Counted from the stretch's first letter, positions 29,261 to 38,693 are shown. The stretch is DNA of 64,000 nt from Prochlorococcus sp. HOT208_60m_813G15 (GCA_002026165.1 MWOS01000229.1:20912-84911), one strand, 5' to 3'. The notes: a model not told the origin generated them from the letters alone. Program-made: numbers and translations.

Positions 29261-30307
29261 ATGTCTAAGAAATTATTACCTGTTACGATTATTAGTGGAT
29301 TTTTAGGTTCAGGCAAAACTACGCTTTTAAATCATATTTTAAAAAATCAAGTTGGTCTTAAAACAGCTGTTTTAGTTAATGAATTTGGAGAGATAGGAAT
29401 AGATAATGATTTAATAATAGAAGGCTCAGAAGATATGATTGAATTAAATAATGGCTGTATATGTTGCTCTATTAATGGTGAATTATTAAATACAGTATCC
29501 AAAGTTTTAGAAAGATCTGAAAAAATAGACTATTTGATTGTCGAAACCACTGGGCTAGCTGATCCATTACCAGTAGCCATGACTTTTGCAGCTGGAGATC
29601 TTCGGGAAAAAGTAAGATTAGATTCAATTATCACTATCATTGATGGAGAAAATTTTGATTTTGAAATTAATAATACAAATGTCGCCTATTCTCAGATTTT
29701 ATACGGAGATATCCTTCTCCTAAATAAATGTGATTTAGTCAACGAAGAAAAACTAAAGAAAATCGAAAAATTTATAAATAAAATAAAAAAAGAACCAAGG
29801 ATATTGAGATCAACCAATAGTAAAGTTGGATTACAAACAATAATGAGTGTAGGTCTATTTGAAACAGATACTTTTAAATTCGATAAGGATAAAGAAGACG
29901 TAGAAGATAATTCAACCGATCACTCTTCTCATTCTCACGATCACTCTTCTCATTCTCACGATCACTCTTCTCATTCTCACGATCACTCTTCTCATTCTCA
30001 CGAATTGAGCAATAACATAGAGGGTTTTACATCAGTTTCTTATGAGACATTTGAACCATTTTCCTTAAGGAAGTTTCAATATTTCTTAGATAATCAAATC
30101 TCACAAAATGTATTTAGGGCTAAAGGGATATTATGGTTTATGGAAAGTGAAAGAAAACACATTTTTCACCTATCTGGAAAACGATTTTCTCTAGATGATG
30201 AAGAATGGACAAAAGAAAAATCTAACAAGATAGTATTAATTGGGAAAGACTTAGATCATCAAACTATTAAAAAACAACTCTCATCTTGTAGATTTAGTAC
30301 AGATTAG
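29261..30307 (+). CDS. CobW/COG0523 family GTPase, putative metal chaperone with His-rich repeat
   Basis: A G3E-family P-loop GTPase of the COG0523 group, which deliver or handle Zn, Co, Ni or Fe. The 348-residue protein has Walker A GFLGSGKTT (13-21), the metal-binding GCICCSING with the CxCC motif, the base-recognition NKCD and a C-terminal CobW-C domain. Between them, at residues 220-247, lies DHSSHSH repeated four times, encoded by a perfect 21-base tandem repeat. Such His-rich loops usually bind metal. The ABC permease gene starts 28 bases downstream, which fits a metal homeostasis unit. The metal itself cannot be told from sequence. Confidence 0.9.
   Translation: MSKKLLPVTIISGFLGSGKTTLLNHILKNQVGLKTAVLVNEFGEIGIDNDLIIEGSEDMIELNNGCICCSINGELLNTVSKVLERSEKIDYLIVETTGLADPLPVAMTFAAGDLREKVRLDSIITIIDGENFDFEINNTNVAYSQILYGDILLLNKCDLVNEEKLKKIEKFINKIKKEPRILRSTNSKVGLQTIMSVGLFETDTFKFDKDKEDVEDNSTDHSSHSHDHSSHSHDHSSHSHDHSSHSHELSNNIEGFTSVSYETFEPFSLRKFQYFLDNQISQNVFRAKGILWFMESERKHIFHLSGKRFSLDDEEWTKEKSNKIVLIGKDLDHQTIKKQLSSCRFSTD
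29918..30001 (+). repeat. four perfect 21-base tandem repeats in the CobW-like gene
   Basis: The unit GATCACTCTTCTCATTCTCA plus C occurs four times without a single mismatch (29918-29938, 29939-29959, 29960-29980, 29981-30001), encoding DHSSHSH each time. Perfect identity at synonymous positions shows recent slippage expansion. Copy number is likely to vary between strains. Confidence 0.95.
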
Positions 30308-30335
30308 AGTATACATATTAGGGTTTAATTAATTT

Positions 30336-31874
30336 TTGAAAATACTTATTAAAGGACTTAAAAAAGCAGTAAACGAATTAAAACTTTTTTATACCATCTC
30401 GTTTATTGTTTCAATATTAGTAATCATTCCAATATGCAATTTTCTTCTTGAAGGAATTCAATATGTTTTAAGTGGAAATTTTTCATTAGGTATTGCTGGA
30501 GGAGAAGAGGTAATAGGCACTTTAAAAGTTTTAACGCTGACAAGTTTATTTGGAGGAGGCTTGGGAACCTTGAATGGATGGTTACTTTCAAATTGCGATT
30601 TTAAGTTCAGAAAAATTCTTCGTATTTTGCAGCTAGTTCCACTAGCTGCCCCAGCATACCTAATAACAGCTGTTTTGCAGGATTTAGGAAGTATTTTTGG
30701 GTATCAAGTAACTGGTTTATGGTGGGGGGTTTTAATTCTTTCGATTTCTACTTATCCATATGTATTCATTCTTGCAAATGAAAGTTTTAATAAATTTGGT
30801 GTTAATCAAATAAATGCTAGTAGAGGATTAGGAGTTGGGCCGTGGAGGAGCTTCTTTAAAATAGCTTTCCCAATGGCGACGCCAGCACTAATAACAGGAA
30901 TAAGTTTAATGTGTATGGAAGTAATGAATGAGCTAGGTACATTTGCATTATTAAATATTCCAAGTATTTCTACAGGTATTGCAGAAAATTGGATAATTGA
31001 AGGTAATCCAAAAAATGCTATTGGATTATCTTTAGTAGCCTTATCAATAATTTTCACTTTAATTATTTTTGAAAAATTCTCAAGAAGAAAATCAAAGAGG
31101 TGGAGTGAGAATCCGGCATCAAAAGATTCTCAAGGATGGGAATTAAAAAAATCTCGAGCTTTTTTAGCAATAACCATATCCTTATTCCCTCCAATTTTCT
31201 CTTTTGGAATTCCTTTTTTTTGGGTTCTGCTAAATATTGATCAAATTCATAAAGGGTTATCTTTAGAATTACTCAAACTATCTTTTAGGACTATTAGTCT
31301 AGGACTTTTTACAGCATTAATAACAATACTATTCTCGTTAATAATTTCCTTAGCTAGACGTCCAAATAAAAACTTATTGCTAGAACTAATAACGAACCTT
31401 GCGGGGATAGGTTACGCAATACCAGGCACAGTCTTAGCTTTATCTTTAATAAGCATTTCTTCTTCAAAATTAAACTTCATTGCTATTTGCTTACTAATTT
31501 GGGGTTATCTTGCCCGATTTCTAACTATTTCTAAGGGTTCTATTGATTCAAGTCTTGAGAGGATTTCTCCTAGTCTAGATGAAGCTGCACTTGGTTTAGG
31601 AGAGAATTGGCTGGGAATCATCAAAAATATTCATCTGCCTTTGCTCCAAGGACCAATCTTTGTAGGATCACTTTTAGTTTTTGTAGACACGATAAAAGAA
31701 TTACCCATAACATTTATTTTAAGACCATTCGATTTTGATACATTATCTGTTCGAATATATCAATATGCTGGAGATGAAAGAATGGTAGAGGCAATATTAC
31801 CAGCTATTTTTATCATGACTCTAGGCCTTATTGCATCAATTACATTGATACCAAGTTTAGAGAAAAAAAACTAA
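30336..31874 (+). CDS. ABC transporter permease, ferric iron type (FutB/AfuB-like)
   Basis: A fused two-half permease of 512 residues with about 12 membrane segments. Each half has the cytoplasmic EAA-type loop that meets the ATPase: NASRGLGVGPWRSFFKIAFP near residue 160 and DEAALGLGENWLGIIKNIHLP near residue 420. Two-domain permeases of this kind carry Fe(III) with a FutA-like binding protein and a FutC-like ATPase; neither is encoded in this window. The start is a TTG at 30336. Following a CobW-type metal GTPase strengthens a metal substrate. The last 4 bases overlap the stop of the opposite-strand UPF0104 gene. Confidence 0.87.
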   Translation: MKILIKGLKKAVNELKLFYTISFIVSILVIIPICNFLLEGIQYVLSGNFSLGIAGGEEVIGTLKVLTLTSLFGGGLGTLNGWLLSNCDFKFRKILRILQLVPLAAPAYLITAVLQDLGSIFGYQVTGLWWGVLILSISTYPYVFILANESFNKFGVNQINASRGLGVGPWRSFFKIAFPMATPALITGISLMCMEVMNELGTFALLNIPSISTGIAENWIIEGNPKNAIGLSLVALSIIFTLIIFEKFSRRKSKRWSENPASKDSQGWELKKSRAFLAITISLFPPIFSFGIPFFWVLLNIDQIHKGLSLELLKLSFRTISLGLFTALITILFSLIISLARRPNKNLLLELITNLAGIGYAIPGTVLALSLISISSSKLNFIAICLLIWGYLARFLTISKGSIDSSLERISPSLDEAALGLGENWLGIIKNIHLPLLQGPIFVGSLLVFVDTIKELPITFILRPFDFDTLSVRIYQYAGDERMVEAILPAIFIMTLGLIASITLIPSLEKKN

Positions 31875-32827
31875 ATTTTTTTAAAAATTTTTCTAATTAA
31901 AAAAGGGAAGCTTAACAACAAATCTGCCAATGTAGATATAATTCTAAAATAAATTAAGCTAACAAGAATTTCATACTGTGGGATATTTCTGCCAACAAGA
32001 AAAAGGAGGCAGGATTCAAAAACACCAACTCCTCCTGGAGCTGTTGGGACTACCAAACCTAAAGACCATGACAAAGAAAAGATTACTAATAAATATATAA
32101 TGTCCAAACTATTACTTGGATAAAAAGTATTTAAGCAAAAATAAAATCCTATAAATTTAGATAAAACAAAACCAATTTCAAGCAATAAAGCTCTAGTAGG
32201 AAAAAAAGAAATTATATTTATTCTCTCTTCAAATTGGTCATTTAAATTATGAAGTCTCAAAACCTCAAATACTTTTCCCTTGAGAGACCCTAATCTTTTT
32301 AATGTAAAGTAAATTAATTTCCTATTTAAGAATATTAAAGGAAAAATTAAAAAAAAATAAAGTGGTGAAAAAATTAATCCTAGCGATGCCAAGAGAAAAG
32401 ATCCACTCAACATAAAATAAGGTTCTATAAGTGTCGAATACAAAGCAATCTGGGGATTACTTATTTTTTTTATAAAATTAAACCTTTCAACAAAATGCCA
32501 AATCCCTCCTGGGACATATTTAAGAATATTGGTTAACACATAAAAAGAAACTAGATTATTGCTTTTAAATTTTTTCCCAAACCATTTAACAATATATTTC
32601 CATGCATAAGCGTTCAGGTAAATACTTAAAACACAAAATGAAAATGATAAAAATAAATTAATTCCATTTTGTTCTAAATTAATCTTAAAAGAAATTTGAT
32701 CAATATTATAAAAAAAATAGATCCAAAAATAAAACAAGCTTGAAATAAAGAGAGTACTCTTTAAAGCTCCAAAATTATATTTTTTTAAAAATTTCCAATA
32801 TGATTGATTACTTAAATTGAATTTCAT
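31871..32827 (-). CDS. UPF0104/lysylphosphatidylglycerol synthase TM-region family membrane protein
   Basis: The 318-residue protein is mostly membrane helix, with about seven or eight segments and few charges. The pattern FPTRALLLEIGFVLSKFIGFY then WSLGLVVPTAPGGVGVFESCLL and SLIYFRIISTLADLLLSFP matches the UPF0104/AglD/LPG-synthase membrane domain; PGGVGVFE is its best signature. Known members flip or transfer lipid-linked groups, but this one lacks the LPG synthase catalytic domain, so its substrate is unknown. Its ATG overlaps the larC stop by four bases, suggesting coupled translation. Confidence 0.8.
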   Translation of the reverse strand: MKFNLSNQSYWKFLKKYNFGALKSTLFISSLFYFWIYFFYNIDQISFKINLEQNGINLFLSFSFCVLSIYLNAYAWKYIVKWFGKKFKSNNLVSFYVLTNILKYVPGGIWHFVERFNFIKKISNPQIALYSTLIEPYFMLSGSFLLASLGLIFSPLYFFLIFPLIFLNRKLIYFTLKRLGSLKGKVFEVLRLHNLNDQFEERINIISFFPTRALLLEIGFVLSKFIGFYFCLNTFYPSNSLDIIYLLVIFSLSWSLGLVVPTAPGGVGVFESCLLFLVGRNIPQYEILVSLIYFRIISTLADLLLSFPFLIRKIFKKI

Positions 32828-34050
32828 TTCCAGTTTTCAAATGCTTTAAATTTTTTACTGGAGTCTTTTATTATTTTTCTTATTTCTTCAGTTGATATTT
32901 TATGCTCTAGTTTTAATCTTAAAACTTCGTCATTTTCAGGCTTAATAGTTATTGACCCATCTGGTTTCAAAGTCTGTTTAACTTTTATATTTCCAAAAAT
33001 CGTTGAACATTCCCCTCCCCTTCTAAGTAATATCCACCTTGATTGGGTCCTTTCACGCACTCCAATAGTATTGGAATAATCAAACCATAATTGCCTAAAA
33101 AATTCTTTTTTCTCTATTGGTAAGATTGCTTGAATAGAAAATCCAATTCTATCTTTTTTCATATTGATAGATTGATAAGAAACGTCGTAAGCTCCTTCAA
33201 TTCTCAGTTTCTCTACAAAATTACATAGATCTTCAGGTGTTTGGTCATCAATCCATGCTTCTTGCACACATATCTCTTCGAACTTTGGATTGATTTTTTC
33301 ATTAATAGAAGAATCATCAAATGAAGCAATTTTATAAACTCTCACCAAATTAGCGAATGGAAATTTTTTGTTGCCAATGCCTACTCCATAAGAGTTAACA
33401 GAATATTTTGAAGGGGGTTGCAGATTGTGGACTAAATGAGAAAGTAAAGCAATGCCCGTTGGTGTAGATAGTTCACCCTCTATTGAGTCAAAGCTTGATA
33501 AAACTTTAATATTTTTTTGCCTTATTAACTCTATTACAGCAGGAGGGGGTACAGATAATTTACCATGTTCAGTTTGAACGAAGCCCTTCCCTAACATAGG
33601 TTCATTACAATAAACCTTATTAGGTTTAAGGTAATTAAATGCAGCACATACTCCTACGATATCTACTAATGAATCGATAGCCCCAATTTCATGAAAATGA
33701 ACATCCTCAGCTTTGATGCCATGAACTTTTCCTTCTGCATTTGCTAAAGATTCAAATACCTCATAAATTGTCTGCTTTAATTTATCTTCTAAGTGACCAT
33801 TTGAAATAAGTTCTTTAATGCTTCTCCAAGTTCTTTTAAAAGGAATGCTACTAATATTCTCAACCTTCACACTGATTCCTCGAATTGAAGAACTTTTCGA
33901 TTCTTTAAACTCTAGACGATAAAGATCCTTTAATCCAAGATCAATAAGTGGTTGTTCAATAACTTTTTTAGGAACACCTAAGTCGTAAAAAGCTCCTAAC
34001 AACATATCTCCAGAGATTCCTGGTGAACATTCAATTAAAACATTTTCCAT
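32824..34050 (-). CDS. larC: LarC family nickel insertion protein
   Basis: LarC (formerly DUF111) inserts nickel into the pyridinium pincer cofactor of lactate racemase LarA in lactobacilli. The 408-residue protein has the N-terminal signature IECSPGISGDMLLGAF, the EDVHFHEIGAIDSLVDIVG segment near residue 115 with metal-type histidines, and the C-terminal ferredoxin-like domain (EDLCNFVEKLRIEGAYDV). In Lactobacillus it is made by a programmed frameshift; here it is one open frame. No LarA, LarB or LarE gene is in the window. Marine picocyanobacteria use nickel for superoxide dismutase and urease, so another nickel role is possible (inference). Confidence 0.88.
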   Translation of the reverse strand: MENVLIECSPGISGDMLLGAFYDLGVPKKVIEQPLIDLGLKDLYRLEFKESKSSSIRGISVKVENISSIPFKRTWRSIKELISNGHLEDKLKQTIYEVFESLANAEGKVHGIKAEDVHFHEIGAIDSLVDIVGVCAAFNYLKPNKVYCNEPMLGKGFVQTEHGKLSVPPPAVIELIRQKNIKVLSSFDSIEGELSTPTGIALLSHLVHNLQPPSKYSVNSYGVGIGNKKFPFANLVRVYKIASFDDSSINEKINPKFEEICVQEAWIDDQTPEDLCNFVEKLRIEGAYDVSYQSINMKKDRIGFSIQAILPIEKKEFFRQLWFDYSNTIGVRERTQSRWILLRRGGECSTIFGNIKVKQTLKPDGSITIKPENDEVLRLKLEHKISTEEIRKIIKDSSKKFKAFENWK

Positions 34051-34103
34051 AAATCTTAGATTTCTTGGTTGATAAGAATTGCGATAAAGATCAACTTTGC
34101 ATT

Positions 34104-34703
34104 CTAATTATTTTTAGAAAGATTTCTGCTAATAACTTCGTAATTGAGTAATTTCAAAGAATTACCATCTCTGTTGATATCTAAACTTATAAAATTATTG
34201 AGAAGTTCTAAAGAAAGCTCACCTTTTATGAATAACTTGAAATTTTTATTTTTTAAATTCTTTAATTTTGAAGTAGAACAGATCTTCATAACAATTTCTT
34301 TTTTGGATTTATTGACAAAAACTAGCTCTCCTCTAACAGAAAAATAATTATCTTTTAAATTTAATTTTTCCAATAATTTAGAGAAGTTAAATTTTGAAGA
34401 ATCCTTTGGTAAATCGTTCAATTGTACAGGATCCCAGATACCTGCAACCTGTAAATGCAAATTTTGAGTGTTTTTATTCTTTGGATAAACAACCCAGTAA
34501 TAATTTTTATTTAAATCAATATGCTTTTTTAAAAGTGATAATGCTTTACCTAGTACTACTGTTTCAATTTTTTCGCCTTCATTATCAGTTATCAACCCTT
34601 TATTTAACTGCTCAAGATCATGAGGTGTAAATTTTCCATTTACAATACCAATAGCTCTGTATTGCAATGGATCAGTAACTTGTGGAATAGGATTTTTTAA
34701 CAT
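34104..34703 (-). CDS. conserved cyanobacterial hypothetical protein
   Basis: A 199-residue soluble protein that I recognise only as conserved in cyanobacteria. The N-terminus YRAIGIVNGKFTPHD (residues 15-29) looks like a beta-barrel or OB-like start, followed by KNYYWVVYPKNK and LQVAGIWDP. The rest is beta-rich and lysine-rich. No catalytic motif or membrane helix is visible. It is upstream of larC by 53 bases on the same strand and downstream of a small secreted protein gene by 31 bases. Confidence 0.65.
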   Translation of the reverse strand: MLKNPIPQVTDPLQYRAIGIVNGKFTPHDLEQLNKGLITDNEGEKIETVVLGKALSLLKKHIDLNKNYYWVVYPKNKNTQNLHLQVAGIWDPVQLNDLPKDSSKFNFSKLLEKLNLKDNYFSVRGELVFVNKSKKEIVMKICSTSKLKNLKNKNFKLFIKGELSLELLNNFISLDINRDGNSLKLLNYEVISRNLSKNN

Positions 34704-34734
34704 ATTAAAGATTTAAAAATGAAAATTGATCTTA

Positions 34735-35043
34735 TTAAATTTCTTTTTTTTCCTCCAAATTATTAAAAGACTCTAATGCATCGTCTATGGCATCAGAAGG
34801 TTTAGTCGCATCATTTAAACTATTTTGTCTCCTAATCATTTCTACAATTTCAAATGGATTAGTTGGAATTGATGAACCACTATCATCTTTTTTAGTTGAG
34901 GTATCTATTTCTAATTCTTCAAATAAATAATCAGCATTTAAGAAATCACCTTTAAGAGAAATTAATGAAATTAAAAAGATTAGTAAAAATATTGATCTAG
35001 AGTATTTTTTATTAAAATAATATTTCATTTTATTTAATTTCAA
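34735..35043 (-). CDS. small protein with N-terminal membrane anchor or signal peptide
   Basis: The 102-residue protein has a basic start and a hydrophobic segment at about 16-30 (SIFLLIFLISLISLKG), then a hydrophilic acidic tail with no cysteine. No function is known to me. An in-frame ATG at 35028 (MKYYFNKK) is a plausible alternative start and would shorten the n-region. The segment NPFEIVEMIRRQNSLNDATKPSDAIDDAL looks helical and is the most distinctive stretch (only its ends, NPFEIVEM and SDAIDDAL, need matching). It diverges from xthA over 56 bases. Confidence 0.55.
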   Translation of the reverse strand: MKLNKMKYYFNKKYSRSIFLLIFLISLISLKGDFLNADYLFEELEIDTSTKKDDSGSSIPTNPFEIVEMIRRQNSLNDATKPSDAIDDALESFNNLEEKKEI

Positions 35044-35099
35044 AATTCTTTAACGCCAATAATTTTTGCTAACTTAATTTTACATAATATGTTAGAAAT

Positions 35100-35945
35100 T
35101 TGTTAATAGCAACTTGGAATGTTAACTCCATAAGAACCAGACTTTCACAAATAATAGATTGGATTAATAAAGTTAATCCAGATATTTTATGTTTGCAGGA
35201 AACAAAAGTAATAGATGATAGTTTCCCCATTGAACCTTTTGAAAAATTAGGATACTCAGTAGAGGTATACGGCCAAAAATCATATAATGGTGTTGCTATT
35301 ATTTCTAAAATAAAGCCAGAAAATGTCAAAAAAGGATTTTATGATTGTACCAACTTTAATCAAAATATCGAAATTTTTCTCGACCAAAAAAGATTAATTT
35401 CTGCTGATATTAATGGTATTAAAATCATAAATGTCTATGTGCCAAACGGTTCTTCTTTAGACTCTAGTAAATTCGAATATAAAATTAATTGGTTAAATTG
35501 TTTAGCTGCATTTTTGGATGAGCATGAAAAAAAAGGAGAATTAATTTGTCTTATGGGTGATTTTAATGTTGCTCCATCTAATTTGGATATTCATGATCCA
35601 AAGAAATATGAAGGAGGAATAATGGCATCTGAAATAGAGAGAAATGCACTAAATAATGTTCTGAAAAAAAGATTAATAGATTCTTTCAGGATTTTTGAAC
35701 AAAATAGTGGCCATTGGAGTTGGTGGGATTACCGTAATAACGCATTTGAATTAAATAAAGGTTGGCGAATAGACCATATATATATCAGCAAAGAACTTTC
35801 ATCAAAACTTAAAAGTTGTGTCATAGACAGCTCACCTAGAGGTAATTTACGTCCAAGTGATCATGCACCAGTTATGATAAATCTCAACTTAAACGACATA
35901 AATGTAGATTTTTTTGAGGATGAAGATAATTTCTTCGAAATATAA
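35100..35945 (+). CDS. xthA: exodeoxyribonuclease III / AP endonuclease
   Basis: A magnesium-dependent base-excision repair enzyme that nicks at abasic sites. The 281-residue sequence contains IATWNVNSIRTRL at the start, LCLQETKV with the metal-binding Glu, LMGDFNVAPSNLDIHDP, GWRIDHIYIS and the final SDHAPVMI with the catalytic Asp-His. The start is a TTG at 35100. The conserved strand IATWN begins two residues later, so little sequence could be missing. It diverges from a small exported-protein gene, and hemL follows after a 229-base gap with its own promoter. Confidence 0.95.
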   Translation: MLIATWNVNSIRTRLSQIIDWINKVNPDILCLQETKVIDDSFPIEPFEKLGYSVEVYGQKSYNGVAIISKIKPENVKKGFYDCTNFNQNIEIFLDQKRLISADINGIKIINVYVPNGSSLDSSKFEYKINWLNCLAAFLDEHEKKGELICLMGDFNVAPSNLDIHDPKKYEGGIMASEIERNALNNVLKKRLIDSFRIFEQNSGHWSWWDYRNNAFELNKGWRIDHIYISKELSSKLKSCVIDSSPRGNLRPSDHAPVMINLNLNDINVDFFEDEDNFFEI

Positions 35946-36102
35946 ATTAAAAAGATAATTCATTTTTTAATGTCTGAGAACGCATGTAAACAAAGGGTTA
36001 TTTAGAATCATTCCAATTTGCTTTATGAATTCTTGAAAAAATTAATTATTTACAATCCAAACTATCGCAATAAAAATATCATAATGTAGAATTTCAATCT
36101 GA

Positions 36103-36131
36103 TTGACAAAATTTTTACTTATTTCTAATTT
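36103..36131 (+). promoter_or_regulatory. putative sigma-70 promoter of hemL
   Basis: TTGACA (36103-36108), a 17-base spacer and TAATTT (36126-36131) fit the consensus spacing. The hemL GTG start lies 43 bases beyond the -10, giving a leader of about 36 bases. The -35 is a perfect match; the -10 has two deviations. Confidence 0.5.
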
Positions 36132-36174
36132 AGGACATGACAAATTTTATCTCAAAGCTTTATTTAATTAAACT

Positions 36175-37476
36175 GTGACTGACATATTAAATTGCACCCA
36201 ATCAGAAGAAATTTTCTCTGCTGCTCAAGAATTGATGCCAGGGGGAGTTAGCTCTCCAGTGAGAGCTTTTAAGTCTGTAGGTGGGCAACCAATAGTGTTT
36301 GATAGAGTCAAAGGGCCTTTTGCATGGGATATTGATGGGAATAGATATATTGACTACATAGGAAGTTGGGGGCCTGCTATATGTGGACATGCTCACCCAG
36401 AAGTTACTACTGCATTACAAGAAGCAATTGAGAAAGGTACGAGCTTTGGAGCTCCATGCATTTTAGAGAATAAACTTGCTGAGATGGTAATTGATGCTGT
36501 CCCATCAGTAGAAATGGTTAGATTTGTCAATAGTGGAACTGAAGCCTGTATGGCTGTTTTAAGGCTTATGAGAGCATTCACGGGAAGAGATAAAGTTATT
36601 AAATTCGATGGTTGTTACCATGGTCATGCAGATATGTTTTTGGTAAAAGCAGGATCAGGTGTGGCTACTTTAGGATTACCAGATTCTCCAGGGGTTCCAA
36701 GAACAACAACTACAAATACACTTACTGCTCCTTACAATGATCTTGAAGCAGTAAAAAAATTATTTTCTGAGAATCCTGATGCCATTTCAGGGGTAATTCT
36801 TGAGCCTATTGTTGGGAATGCCGGGTTTATTACACCCGAGCCTGGATTTTTAGAAGGATTAAGAGAATTAACAACTGAAAATGGATCTTTATTAGTTTTT
36901 GATGAAGTAATGACTGGGTTCAGAATAAGTTATGGAGGCGCTCAAGAAAAATTTGGTGTTACTCCTGATTTAACCACTCTTGGGAAAGTAATTGGAGGAG
37001 GTCTTCCTGTAGGAGCTTATGGAGGCAAGAAAGAAATAATGTCAATGGTAGCCCCTTCTGGACCAGTTTATCAGGCAGGTACTTTAAGTGGAAATCCACT
37101 GGCAATGACCGCTGGGATTAAAACTCTTGAGTTACTCAAGCAAGAAGGTACTTACGAGAAATTAGAGGCAACAACTTCTAGATTAATTGAAGGTGTAATA
37201 CAGTCTGCAGAAAATAATGGAATCGCTATTAACGGTGGCAATGTAAGCGCTATGTTTGGATTTTTCTTATGTGATGGACCAGTTAGAAACTTTGATGAAG
37301 CAAAAACAAATGATGCTGAACTTTTTGGTAAGTTGCATAGAGAGATGCTTCAAAGAGGAATCTACCTAGCTCCAAGTCCTTTTGAAGCTGGTTTCACGTC
37401 ATTAGCGCATAGTGAAGAAGAAATTGATAAAACTATCGAAGCTTTTGATCAATCCTTTAATGCGATAAAAAAATAA
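36175..37476 (+). CDS. hemL: glutamate-1-semialdehyde 2,1-aminomutase
   Basis: Converts glutamate-1-semialdehyde to 5-aminolevulinate, the first dedicated tetrapyrrole precursor, with a pyridoxal phosphate cofactor. The 433 residues show [19 protein letters not shown] near the N-terminus, [34 protein letters not shown] and [11 protein letters not shown] (PLP Asp). [18 protein letters not shown] carries the Schiff-base lysine. The start is a GTG at 36175, which gives the usual N-terminus, and a promoter is visible 44 bases upstream. A hairpin follows the stop. GC is slightly above its neighbours, as expected for a highly expressed gene. Confidence 0.97.
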   Translation: MTDILNCTQSEEIFSAAQELMPGGVSSPVRAFKSVGGQPIVFDRVKGPFAWDIDGNRYIDYIGSWGPAICGHAHPEVTTALQEAIEKGTSFGAPCILENKLAEMVIDAVPSVEMVRFVNSGTEACMAVLRLMRAFTGRDKVIKFDGCYHGHADMFLVKAGSGVATLGLPDSPGVPRTTTTNTLTAPYNDLEAVKKLFSENPDAISGVILEPIVGNAGFITPEPGFLEGLRELTTENGSLLVFDEVMTGFRISYGGAQEKFGVTPDLTTLGKVIGGGLPVGAYGGKKEIMSMVAPSGPVYQAGTLSGNPLAMTAGIKTLELLKQEGTYEKLEATTSRLIEGVIQSAENNGIAINGGNVSAMFGFFLCDGPVRNFDEAKTNDAELFGKLHREMLQRGIYLAPSPFEAGFTSLAHSEEEIDKTIEAFDQSFNAIKK

Positions 37477-37517
37477 TCATTTACCTAGTTTTCATTCATG
37501 AAAAAAAGTAAATGATT
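37475..37517. terminator. inverted repeat between hemL and the band-7 gene
   Basis: Perfect 10-base arms AATCATTTAC (37475-37484) and GTAAATGATT (37508-37517) begin at the hemL stop. Their 23-base loop holds a second small hairpin (TTTCA-TTCA-TGAAA). No T-run follows on the plus strand, so it may be an RNA 3'-end stem rather than a classical terminator. It separates convergent genes. Confidence 0.4.
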
Positions 37518-37546
37518 AACTGTAATGGAAACTTAAAATTTAATAA

Positions 37547-38350
37547 TTATCTTTTACCGCCAACTATAACAGGGGGACTTCCTCCTTCAGAACCTGGTAG
37601 GCCAGGAACGACTTGTGTACTTCCATCCCATTTATCAAGAAATAATTTGAACAACACTTGATCATCGAGACTTCTATTTAATGTTTCATATCTAAGTGCT
37701 TCTTGTTCAGCAATTTCTACTTCTGTTTTAGCTCTAAGTAATTGCTGGCCAGCTATTTGCTTTTGTTCAATAGCGGCTCTGTATTCTTCAGCAATCTCTA
37801 ATCCAGTAAGATCTAAACTTTTAACGTCAACGTAATCGAATGAATTAAGTTCTTTAGCAACAGTATCTCCTACCTTTTCAGAAATTACTGCAAATTCAGT
37901 AGCTATTGTTTCTAACTCATATTGAGAAAAGACTGATTTTAGAGCTTTGAGTAAAGATGGCTGAACGATTTTTTGATAAACATCGCTATTTCTACTTGCA
38001 ATTGTTGCAAAAATTCTTCCTGCTTCGTTAGGTTTTACTGAATACTTAACAGTAGCAGTAGCCCTAATAACCTGAAGATCTTTAGTTAAAGTTTCAAATT
38101 TTTCGGGTTGAACTTGAGTTTTTATATCAAATGGATATACAGACTGAATGAATGGAAGCTTAAAGTTTAAACCAGCTCTCCTAGAGGGGCCACTTACTTT
38201 CCCTAATGTTGTAACAACTGCAACTTGTCCAGAAGGAACAACAAATAAAGATTGGGTGAGCAAAAGAAAGCCCGTAAAAGACAATACAATCAATAAAGTT
38301 GCTGTACCACCAGGACCTGTTGGTGTGACATTTTTAAAAGATGTAGACAT
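37547..38350 (-). CDS. SPFH/band-7 domain protein (prohibitin-like)
   Basis: A membrane-anchored scaffold protein. Of 267 residues, the first 13 are polar, a hydrophobic anchor spans about 15-37, then the SPFH domain begins with VPSGQVAVVTTLGKVSG. The body continues with FETLTKDLQVIRATATVKYSV, and a helical stretch EYRAAIEQKQIAGQQLLRAKTE near residue 205 is the prohibitin/HflC-like coiled coil. A short Gly/Pro tail closes it. Such proteins form rings in the membrane and modulate FtsH-type proteases or thylakoid quality control. No HflK partner is adjacent. It is the last minus-strand gene of this stretch. Confidence 0.88.
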   Translation of the reverse strand: MSTSFKNVTPTGPGGTATLLIVLSFTGFLLLTQSLFVVPSGQVAVVTTLGKVSGPSRRAGLNFKLPFIQSVYPFDIKTQVQPEKFETLTKDLQVIRATATVKYSVKPNEAGRIFATIASRNSDVYQKIVQPSLLKALKSVFSQYELETIATEFAVISEKVGDTVAKELNSFDYVDVKSLDLTGLEIAEEYRAAIEQKQIAGQQLLRAKTEVEIAEQEALRYETLNRSLDDQVLFKLFLDKWDGSTQVVPGLPGSEGGSPPVIVGGKR

Positions 38351-38462
38351 TAAATTTTTTCTTTTAATTAATCATATTTAAATAGACTAATTAGTGCATT
38401 AATAAGGCATTTAATTAAAATATTTTTTTAATAATTGTAAATTTAAATATAATTATTACTTA

Positions 38463-38669
38463 TTAAATATTTGATTTAAATTCTTGCAAAAGTTCTAAAT
38501 ATAGTTCCTCGTCTATTTCCCTAATGTCATATTCAGATGGTAAAACACCATGCTTATACTCATGTACCGCCATCCAACAAAATTTCTCTATTTCTTCTTT
38601 TGAAAAACGAGGATATTCTTTAACCTTTACAAACAATTCCTTTATAAGAGATTCAGGGTAATCGGACAT
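38463..38669 (-). CDS. conserved small hypothetical protein
   Basis: A 68-residue acidic soluble protein with likely helices (ESLIKELFVKVKEYPRF, EEIEKFCWMAVHEYKHG, EELYLELLQEFKS) and one cysteine. I do not know its function. It lies 24 bases after yajQ on the same strand, so it is probably co-transcribed, and the ordered helical pattern suggests a real folded protein. Confidence 0.6.
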   Translation of the reverse strand: MSDYPESLIKELFVKVKEYPRFSKEEIEKFCWMAVHEYKHGVLPSEYDIREIDEELYLELLQEFKSNI

Positions 38670-38693
38670 ATTTCAAAATAATCTTAAAAGATT

